From the NCBI GenBank assembly GCA_023424095.1, contig JAFAEG010000131.1, positions 1 through 15,317 on the forward strand: a stretch of DNA of 15,317 bases. Direction: 5' to 3'. How positions within the stretch are numbered: the stretch's first letter is position 1; every line of letters starts with the position of its first letter. Made by a program: the position numbers and the translations under genes. The stretch comes from Pseudomonadota bacterium (GTDB lineage Bacteria > Pseudomonadota > Alphaproteobacteria > Sphingomonadales > Sphingomonadaceae). Of the stretch, positions 11,449 through 15,317 are shown one piece after another. The notes under the pieces are model-generated. The model was not told the origin of the DNA and ran no database searches. It saw only the letters and a program-made list of their open reading frames with translations.

Positions 11449-13044
11449 GTGAAGGATCGAGTTTACCGTTATTATGTGCTCGGCCTGTTGATGGTCATGT
11501 ACGCGTTCAATTTCATCGATCGCCAGGTCATCACCATCCTCGCGCCGTCGCTGAAGGCCGATCTCGGGCTCAGCGACGCACAGCTCGGCCTGCTGTTCGG
11601 CACCGCTTTCGCCTTGTTCTACGCCTTGTTCGGCATCCCGCTCGCCAAGCTGGCCGATGGCTGGCACCGCGTGAAGACCATCTCGCTCGGCCTCAGCTTC
11701 TGGTCGGCCATGACGGCGGTCAGCGGCTTTGCGAGCAATTTCGCCCAGCTTGGCGCCGCCCGCGTCGGCGTCGGCATCGGCGAAGCCAGCGCCTCGCCCG
11801 CCGCTTACTCGCTGATCCAGGATTATTTCCCGCGCGAGAAGCGCGCCACCGCGCTCGCTCTCTATTCGAGCGGCATCTATGTCGGCGTCGGCGCCTCTTT
11901 GATCTTCGGGGGCGCGGTCATCGCCTATTGGGACGCCAATTATACCGAAGCGACGCGGCCGTTCGGCCTTGCCGGCTGGCAGGCGACGTTCCTCGCCTTC
12001 GGCATTCCCGGCCTGCTCCTGGCGCTGCTGATGTATTTCACCGTGCGCGAACCGGTGCGCGGCGCGATCGAGGGCATCCCGAGCGCCGGCGATCCGAAGC
12101 CCTTCCGTTCGGTGGGCCGCGAATTCGCCGCGATGTTCCCGCCCTTCTCGATGGTCGGCCTCGCGCGGAGCAAGGCCAAGGCCGCCTTGAACCGGAATTT
12201 GCTCGCTTTCGGGCTGATCATACTCGCCGCGATCGGCCTCGTCTGGTGGACCGACCAGTTGCTCCCGGCGGCGAAGCGCCCTGTCCTGGGCGAGATTGCG
12301 GGCCTGCAGATCACCACCAACATCATCCAGTGGCTGGCAATCGGGATCGGCGCCTATTGCAGTTTCAGCTGGCTGCAGTCGATTCGCCTCCGCGACCGGC
12401 CGAGCGCCGCCCTGATCGGCAACCCCACCTTCGCCGCGCTCTCGATCGCCGGCGGCCTGATGTCCTTCGCCAGCTATGGCATCTCGCCCTTCCTCTACCT
12501 CTACGCCGTGCAGAATTTCGGCGTCGGTCCGGAAGCCGGCTTCATCCTCGGCTGGGTGCTTGCCATCGCCGGCGGCGCAGGCACGATTTTCGGCGGTGTG
12601 CTGGGTGATTGGGCGAAGCGCCTGCATCCTGGCGGGCGGCTCTATCTCGTCCTGTTCGCCGCGATCTCGGGCTCGTCCTGCCTGGTGCTGATGATGACCA
12701 CGTCGGACGTGACCATCTATTATCTGGCGCTCGGCCTCACCAGCTTCCTCGGGATCATGTGGCTCGGCCCCGTCGCCGCCACCTGCCAGGACATGGTGCT
12801 GCCGCGGATGCGCGGCATGGCCACGGCGGTCTTCTTCCTCGGCACCAACATCATCGGCCTGGGCCTTGGGCCCTATGTGGTCGGGCTGGTCAGCGACGCG
12901 ACGGGCGACATGCGCTTCGCGATGCTGTCGGTGCTGTTCATCCTGCCGGTGACGCTCGGCCTGCTCTTCTACGCGGCGCGCACCTTGCCGCGCATGGAAG
13001 CCAGCGTCGTCGACCGCGCCCGCGCGGCCGGAGAGCCCGTCTAA
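11449..13044 (+). CDS. MFS transporter, spinster-like, with a two-helix central insertion
   Basis: The product is 531 residues from GTG 11449, which has GAAGG about 8 nt upstream. The frame is open further upstream, but that part is antisense to the phosphatase gene and lacks membrane character. The N-half has six helices (about 8-30, 44-66, 77-97, 100-123, 137-160 and 180-199) with an N-F-I-D-R-Q start to the first loop, the inter-helix 2/3 motif G-I-P-L-A-K-L-A-D-G-W-H-R (62-74) and G-I-G-E-A-S-A-S-P-A (109-118). The C-half helices run from about 326 to 511. Between them, residues 200-325 hold two more hydrophobic segments (about 251-268 and 287-309), so about 14 helices are predicted instead of 12. 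Spinster-type family members transport lipids, sugars or organic acids; the substrate is unknown. It is divergent from the phosphatase gene and convergent with sodC. Confidence 0.9.
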   Translation: MKDRVYRYYVLGLLMVMYAFNFIDRQVITILAPSLKADLGLSDAQLGLLFGTAFALFYALFGIPLAKLADGWHRVKTISLGLSFWSAMTAVSGFASNFAQLGAARVGVGIGEASASPAAYSLIQDYFPREKRATALALYSSGIYVGVGASLIFGGAVIAYWDANYTEATRPFGLAGWQATFLAFGIPGLLLALLMYFTVREPVRGAIEGIPSAGDPKPFRSVGREFAAMFPPFSMVGLARSKAKAALNRNLLAFGLIILAAIGLVWWTDQLLPAAKRPVLGEIAGLQITTNIIQWLAIGIGAYCSFSWLQSIRLRDRPSAALIGNPTFAALSIAGGLMSFASYGISPFLYLYAVQNFGVGPEAGFILGWVLAIAGGAGTIFGGVLGDWAKRLHPGGRLYLVLFAAISGSSCLVLMMTTSDVTIYYLALGLTSFLGIMWLGPVAATCQDMVLPRMRGMATAVFFLGTNIIGLGLGPYVVGLVSDATGDMRFAMLSVLFILPVTLGLLFYAARTLPRMEASVVDRARAAGEPV

Positions 13045-13066
13045 GGTTGCCGCTGCAAGACGGAGT

Positions 13067-13136
13067 CGGCCCGCACTCCCATTCGGCTACCCAATTTAAT
13101 AATATTCCGTGGGTGGCCGAATGGGAGCGCGGGCCG
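13067..13136. repeat. Long near-perfect inverted repeat (27-bp arms, 16-nt AT-rich loop)
   Basis: The left arm 13067-13093 and right arm 13110-13136 are complementary over 27 bp, with one T-G wobble and one A/C mismatch. They surround the AT-rich ATTTAATAATATTCCG. It lies between the stops of the MFS gene (13044) and sodC (13173). There is no U-tract on either side. It could act as a bidirectional terminator or mRNA 3'-end protector, or be a small non-autonomous palindromic element. Confidence 0.75.
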
Positions 13137-13172
13137 GTCTGGATTCAGTCTGTCTGAAAACGACTCAGGCCG

Positions 13173-13793
13173 TCAGCCCGATCGCCCAAGCACGCCGCAG
13201 GCAATGCGGTCGCCGCTATTGCCGCTCGGATCGGTGCGGTGATCGTCGGGACCGGCGTGGATGACCACGGCCGCACCATCCGCGTCTAGGACCGGATTGG
13301 CACCGCCCTCGAAGCTGGCATTCGGCACCCGGAACTCGATCTGCCCGCGCCGGTCGGCGCCGATCGTCAGGTTCGGCAGATCGCCGAGATGCGGCCCCTC
13401 GGGATTTTCAGAGCCATGCTGGCGGCCGGTCGGATTCCAATGCGCGCCTGCACTTTGGAAGGTCGGCGCCTCGCAGCGACCGGTCATGTGGATGTGGGCG
13501 GCATAGGTGCCGGGCGCCATGTCGGTCACCTGGATCGCGACGTAGAGCTGGTCCCCCTGTTGGGCCACGTCGGCAGTCGCGACCTGCTTGCCCTGCGCAT
13601 CCAGCACCGGTGCGCCGCCATGGCCGTCGCCGCCGGCCGTTGCTGCCGATTGCGCATTGCCATTGCCGGCCTCGCCCACCGTCGCCGGTGACGTAGCTTC
13701 GTTCTGAATGCCGTTCGATGCCTGTGACTTTTCGCCGCCACAAGCGGCCGTAACCACCGCCATTCCGGCCACGAGTGCAAACTTCAATTTCAT
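13173..13793 (-). CDS. sodC: Cu/Zn superoxide dismutase, predicted lipoprotein
   Basis: The 206-residue product converts superoxide to peroxide in the cell envelope. The signal peptide ends in V-T-A-A-C with Cys18, which fits a (non-ideal) lipobox, so the enzyme is probably membrane-anchored. A Gly/Ala/Asn-rich linker (19-60) precedes the catalytic domain. All metal ligands are in register with SOD1: His100 and His102 (H-I-H), bridging His118 (G-A-H-W-N-P), His126, His135, Asp138 (P-H-L-G-D) and His179 (V-V-I-H-A-G). The disulfide pair is Cys107/Cys199 and the channel arginine is Arg196 (G-D-R-I-A-C-G). The ATG at 13793 follows AGAGGGAAG. It is 58 nt downstream of ugd on the same strand and may be read partly from it. 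It is convergent with the MFS gene. Confidence 0.94.
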   Translation of the reverse strand: MKLKFALVAGMAVVTAACGGEKSQASNGIQNEATSPATVGEAGNGNAQSAATAGGDGHGGAPVLDAQGKQVATADVAQQGDQLYVAIQVTDMAPGTYAAHIHMTGRCEAPTFQSAGAHWNPTGRQHGSENPEGPHLGDLPNLTIGADRRGQIEFRVPNASFEGGANPVLDADGAAVVIHAGPDDHRTDPSGNSGDRIACGVLGRSG

Positions 13794-13851
13794 CCGGCTT
13801 CCCTCTTATGTCACCTGTGAACGCCACAAGTGCCGCAAGGGTTGCCGCAGC

Positions 13852-15189
13852 TCAACCCGCCGACGGCACCTTCGCCTTCGCCACGCCCGGCTTGCCGATG
13901 CCCTGCCATTGGAACCCGGCGGCGATCACGTCCTCGGGATTGTAGACGTTCCTGAGGTCGATCAGCTGGTCGCCCGCCATCTTCGCCTTCAGTCGCTTCA
14001 GGTCGATCGCGCGCAGATCGTCCCACTCGGTCACCAGCACGACCGCGTCCGCGCCTTCGGCCGCCTCGAACGGATTGTCGTAGAAGGTCATGCCGGGCAT
14101 CAGCGGCCGCGCCTGCTCGATACCTTCCGGATCGTAGCCGCGCACCTGCACGCCGGCATCTTCGAGCGCCTGGAAAATCGCGATCGACGGCGCGTCGCGC
14201 ATGTCGTCGGTATTGGGCTTGAAGGTCAGCCCGAGCAGAGCGACGGTCTTGCCGCGCGGCTCTTCGCCCAGCGCGCGGATCACCTTGCGGCCCATCGCCC
14301 GCTTGCGGCTGTCATTCACCTTCACCACCGCCTCGACGATGTGGATCGGCGACTGATGGTCCTCGGCCGTCTTCAGAAGCGCGAGCGTGTCCTTCGGGAA
14401 ACAGGAGCCGCCATAGCCCGGACCCGCGTGCAGAAATTTGCCGCCAATGCGGTTGTCGAGGCCGATGCCGGTGGAAACGTCCTGCACATCCGCGCCGACG
14501 ATTTCGCACAGGTCGGCGATCTCGTTGATGAAGGTGATCTTGGTCGCCAGGAAAGCGTTGGCCGCATATTTGATCAGCTCGGCCGTGCGCCGCGAGGTGA
14601 ACAGCAAAGGCGCCTTGTTCAGCGACAGCGGGCGATAAATTTCCCGCATCACGCTCTCGGCCTTGCTGTCCTCGGTGCCGACGACGATCCGGTCGGGCCG
14701 CTTGAAATCCTCGATCGCCGCGCCTTCGCGCAGGAATTCGGGATTGGAACAGACCGAAATGGCCAGATCGGGCCGGACCTCATGCAGGATGCGCTCGACT
14801 TCGTCACCGGTGCCGACCGGCACGGTGGACTTGGTCACCACCACCGCCGGTCCGGTCAGCGCCTCGCCAATCTCGCGCGCCGCGCCATAGACGTAGGAAA
14901 GATCCGCATGGCCGTCGCCGCGACGCGACGGCGTCCCCACCGCGATGAACACGGCTTCGGCGTCCTTCACGCCATCGGCGATGCTGGTGGTGAAGGACAA
15001 ACGGCCCTGCCGCACGTTGCGCGCGACCAGTTCATCCAGCCCCGGCTCGTAGATCGGCATGACATTGCGCTCGAGCGCGGCAATCTTGCCCTCGTCCTTG
15101 TCGACACACACCACGTCGTGACCGAAGTCCGAGAAGCAGGCGCCGGAAACAAGGCCGACATAGCCGGTGCCGATAATCGCAATCCGCAT
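13852..15189 (-). CDS. ugd: UDP-glucose 6-dehydrogenase
   Basis: This cytosolic enzyme oxidises UDP-glucose to UDP-glucuronate with two NAD+, supplying precursors for exopolysaccharide, LPS or glucuronate-containing sphingolipids. The last use is notable because sphingomonads make glucuronosyl ceramide in place of LPS (family-level knowledge, dependent on the taxonomic inference). The 445-residue product has the NAD-binding G-T-G-Y-V-G (7-12), S-T-V-P-V-G-T (121-127), the E-F-L-R-E-G-A-A motif (151-158), the central helix with Lys207, the catalytic G-G-S-C-F-P-K-D with Cys263, and the C-terminal UDP-binding region with F-K-P-N-T-D-D-M-R (323-331). It is full length with no missing motif. The ATG at 15189 has GGAG about 7 nt upstream. 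The 128 nt upstream to the window edge contain no gene I can support. Confidence 0.96.
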   Translation of the reverse strand: MRIAIIGTGYVGLVSGACFSDFGHDVVCVDKDEGKIAALERNVMPIYEPGLDELVARNVRQGRLSFTTSIADGVKDAEAVFIAVGTPSRRGDGHADLSYVYGAAREIGEALTGPAVVVTKSTVPVGTGDEVERILHEVRPDLAISVCSNPEFLREGAAIEDFKRPDRIVVGTEDSKAESVMREIYRPLSLNKAPLLFTSRRTAELIKYAANAFLATKITFINEIADLCEIVGADVQDVSTGIGLDNRIGGKFLHAGPGYGGSCFPKDTLALLKTAEDHQSPIHIVEAVVKVNDSRKRAMGRKVIRALGEEPRGKTVALLGLTFKPNTDDMRDAPSIAIFQALEDAGVQVRGYDPEGIEQARPLMPGMTFYDNPFEAAEGADAVVLVTEWDDLRAIDLKRLKAKMAGDQLIDLRNVYNPEDVIAAGFQWQGIGKPGVAKAKVPSAG

Positions 15190-15317
15190 GAAATGCTCCG
15201 CTGAAGGAATGCCGCCGCCGAAAGAATGGCGCGAATTAGCAAAGCCTCATGCACAGGAACAGGGCTTTGAAAAGGCGGCGCTGCGGCGATGGCGCGGGGC
15301 CGGCCGGCCGCGGGGGG

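Noticed and set aside
11386..12627. A 413-codon open frame antisense to the MFS gene
   Set aside because: It is very rich in Glu, Arg, Gly and Ala and lacks any recognisable fold. It mirrors hydrophobic membrane-helix codons on the other strand.
13708..15204. A 498-codon open frame antisense to ugd
   Set aside because: The composition is dominated by Arg/His/Leu/Asp with no domain, and the opposite frame is a complete UDP-glucose dehydrogenase.
1..15317. Mobile element, prophage, integron or RNA genes
   Set aside because: I saw no transposase, integrase or phage protein, no tRNA or rRNA sequence, and no target-site duplications.

Overview
The window is about 15.3 kb of GC-rich chromosomal DNA from an alphaproteobacterium, most likely of the order Sphingomonadales (Sphingomonas or Sphingosinicella type). 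This placement is inferred from overall composition, short intergenic gaps, the purS-purQ arrangement, an intracellular PHA depolymerase with a cysteine nucleophile, and a GTCATTCCAGC-type palindrome of a kind common in sphingomonads. No database search was possible. There is no rRNA, tRNA, CRISPR array, transposase, integrase or phage gene. Most of it looks like ordinary core genome with a few accessory cassettes.

Layout. 1-1246 holds two related cell-envelope lipoproteins in the same direction: the first is cut by the window edge, the second is complete. Between them are a strong intrinsic terminator, a 58-codon reverse-strand gene and a perfect hairpin. 1243-1778 (reverse) holds an A-type Fe-S carrier (ErpA/IscA family) preceded by a 49-residue membrane hairpin protein. 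1899-2813 is purS-purQ of purine synthesis, facing a PHA depolymerase (2865-4199, reverse) across a palindromic repeat. 4271-6635 is a tight three-gene run: an MsbA-like ABC half-transporter, an unknown two-helix membrane protein and a YnfA-family protein. It ends at a terminator shared with the Bax-inhibitor-1/YccA family protein (6699-7454, reverse). 7624-8157 is ThpR, an RNA 2',3'-cyclic phosphodiesterase.

8142-10041 (reverse) is the most interesting block. A secreted alpha/beta hydrolase, an ArsR/SdpR-type repressor and an SdpI-family membrane protein are joined by 4-nt overlaps. They lie behind a perfect 18-bp palindrome, GTTATTTAGCTAAATAAC, just upstream of the first Shine-Dalgarno sequence. 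It looks like a self-repressed immunity or envelope-stress operon with an added hydrolase. Upstream on the same strand, 10090-11372 pairs a low-molecular-weight tyrosine phosphatase with a fructosamine-kinase-family enzyme, a pair that fits protein deglycation. A divergent MFS transporter of the spinster type (11449-13044) carries an unusual two-helix insertion. It converges on a lipid-anchored Cu/Zn superoxide dismutase (13173-13793, reverse) across a 27-bp imperfect inverted repeat. The window ends with UDP-glucose 6-dehydrogenase (13852-15189, reverse).

I see no clearly new multi-gene system. The best candidates for follow-up are the hydrolase-SdpR-SdpI operon with its operator, the deglycation pair, the expanded MFS protein, the 13067-13136 inverted repeat and the lipoprotein tandem.
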